A stretch of DNA of 5,153 bases. Source: Candidatus Bathyarchaeota archaeon. Its GTDB lineage: Archaea > Thermoproteota > Bathyarchaeia > TCS64. Positions 3,981 to 5,153 of this stretch are shown piece by piece. The notes under the pieces are model-generated. The model was not told the origin of the DNA. It did not search any database and saw only the letters and a program-made list of their open reading frames with translations. A program made the translations under genes and the position numbers. The stretch lies in assembly GCA_030669135.1 (NCBI GenBank), contig DAOVEE010000142.1, forward strand, positions 1 to 5,153. The letters run 5' to 3'. Numbering within the stretch: the stretch's first letter is position 1; the number at the start of each line of letters is the position of its first letter.

Positions 3981-5153
3981 ATGGAATACGATATTCTCGT
4001 CATAGGGGCGGGGGTCCTGGGCTTCACCTCGGCCTACCACATGAAGAAAAGGGACCCGTCCAAACGGATCGTCGTCGTCGACAGGTACGGCGGCCCCGGC
4101 CAGGGCAACAGCGCCAAGAGCGAGGGAGGGTTCCGGAACATCTTCACGAGCTCCACCAACTACTTGCTCGCCGACTGCAGCATCGACGCCTTCAAGCACA
4201 TGGAGGAGGAGATGGGGCACGACGTCAAGCTGGAGTTCATAGGCTACCTCTGGCTCTTCAGCCAGCGCCAGTACGACGCCATCAAGCCCGCCATCGAAGC
4301 CATCATGAAGCGGGGAGACAGCGTCAGAGTCCTGACCCTGGAGGAGGTAAAGAAAACCATTCCGTGCCTAGTACCCGAGTTCGGGGAAGACGAGGAAGCC
4401 GAGCTCCTCGGCGTCGATGACGTCGCCGTGGGCGTCTACGGCGAGAAGTGCGGAGGCCTGGACGCCGACGCCCTCGTCAGGGCCTACGAGGAGGAGTTCG
4501 TCAAGCTAGGCGGCGAGGTCATGTACAACACCGAGGCCACTAGGCTCATGCTGAAGCCCGTGGAGGAGCTGGGGCTCCCCGGGGAGCCCTTCGTATGGCA
4601 GGACACCGTCGTCGTCGGCGCCGAGACCAGCAAGGGGGAGATACTCGCCGAGAAGACCGTGGTGGCCGCCGGCGTATGGGCGCAGCGGCTGCTGGACCCG
4701 CTGGGGCTAGACAGCTTCCAGAGGCCGAAGAAGCGCCAGATATTCGCGTTCAAGGACCCCAAGCTGGAGCCCTTCTTCAAGGTGGAAGGCCTCAACGAGA
4801 TGGGCGTCATACCCCTCACCATTCTGCCCAAGGCCAACATACTCTTCAGGCCCGAGCTGAACGAGGGCAGCATCTGGATGGCGTGCGCCGACGACCTCGG
4901 CCGCAGGTTCGAGCTGGAGGAGGACCCTCAGGCCGAGGAGGACTACTACACCAACAACATCTACCACGTGCTTGTGAAGTACTTCCCGTGCTTCGAGGAC
5001 GTCCGCCCCATAAACATGTGGGCGGGCCAGTACGCCATAAACAGCCTCGACGAGACCCCTGTCCTGTACGAGGCGCCGGGCCTCTACTACGTGGGGGCTG
5101 CCAGCGGCAGCGGAATCATGAAGGCGGACAGCCTCGGCAGGATAATGGACGCG
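3981..5153 (+). CDS. FAD-dependent oxidoreductase, D-amino-acid oxidase superfamily, 3' end outside window
   Basis: The frame is open from the ATG at 3981 to the last base (391 codons) with no stop. It starts MEYDILVIGAGVLGFTSAYH, the Rossmann dinucleotide-binding GxGxxG (Gly9, Gly11, Gly14), with Asp34 in RIVVVDRY as the acidic residue that binds the FAD ribose. GNSAKSEGGFRNIF (42-55) fits the second conserved block of the DAO superfamily, VVAAGVWAQRLL (227-238) is the usual strand and glycine near FAD, and PGLYYVGAASGSGIMKADS is the C-terminal FAD-binding signature. Members oxidise amines or amino acids such as glycine, sarcosine, proline or D-amino acids, or glycerol 3-phosphate. The substrate is not evident here. 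At this length only a short tail should be missing. No signal peptide is seen, so it acts in the cytosol or at the membrane face. It is divergent from the MBL gene with 91 bases between the start codons. Confidence 0.93.
   Translation, partial: MEYDILVIGAGVLGFTSAYHMKKRDPSKRIVVVDRYGGPGQGNSAKSEGGFRNIFTSSTNYLLADCSIDAFKHMEEEMGHDVKLEFIGYLWLFSQRQYDAIKPAIEAIMKRGDSVRVLTLEEVKKTIPCLVPEFGEDEEAELLGVDDVAVGVYGEKCGGLDADALVRAYEEEFVKLGGEVMYNTEATRLMLKPVEELGLPGEPFVWQDTVVVGAETSKGEILAEKTVVAAGVWAQRLLDPLGLDSFQRPKKRQIFAFKDPKLEPFFKVEGLNEMGVIPLTILPKANILFRPELNEGSIWMACADDLGRRFELEEDPQAEEDYYTNNIYHVLVKYFPCFEDVRPINMWAGQYAINSLDETPVLYEAPGLYYVGAASGSGIMKADSLGRIMDA

Noticed and set aside
2930..4420. A 496-codon open frame on the plus strand across the MBL and oxidoreductase genes
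   Set aside because: It runs antisense to a clear MBL gene and then out of frame through the oxidoreductase. Its translation is Arg/His/Pro/Val-rich with no domain pattern, as expected for a GC-rich shadow frame.

Overview
The window looks archaeal. Three of the five real genes (145-aa protein at 2562, metallo-beta-lactamase gene on the minus strand, FAD oxidoreductase at 3981) have no Shine-Dalgarno sequence. Each instead has an AT-rich TATA-like box about 25-30 bases before the start codon, the layout of leaderless archaeal transcripts. AGG and ATA codons are common in the GC-rich genes. I cannot name a genus from this.

Layout. 2-967 (+): a family 4 glycosyltransferase entering from the left edge. 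About 930-1191 (-): a C-terminal piece of a metallo-beta-lactamase (MBL) hydrolase, apparently a decayed paralogue of the intact MBL gene further right, overlapping the end of the glycosyltransferase. 1205-2319: an AT-rich segment (about 42% GC in sampled rows of its gene, against 53-70% in sampled rows of the neighbouring genes) bounded by a 13-base perfect inverted repeat. It carries one minus-strand gene for an exported or membrane-anchored Ig-like protein with its own TATA box and a T-tract terminator. 2320-2561: a gap with no convincing protein gene but with a GC-rich stretch that can form hairpins downstream of a TATA-like box. 2562-2999 (+): a cytosolic 145-aa protein of unknown function. 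2996-3889 (-): an intact MBL-fold hydrolase, convergent with it and sharing a CTAG at the two stop codons. 3981-5153 (+): an FAD-dependent oxidoreductase of the D-amino-acid oxidase superfamily, cut by the right edge and divergent from the MBL gene.

How they fit. The MBL gene and the oxidoreductase share a 91-base divergent promoter region (3890-3980) with one TATA-like box per strand, so joint control is possible, but no shared pathway can be read from sequence alone. The left part looks like a scar: an MBL paralogue has lost its catalytic two thirds, and its surviving homology stops close to where the AT-rich segment begins. I see no CRISPR array, tRNA, rRNA, recognisable transposase or known defence system.
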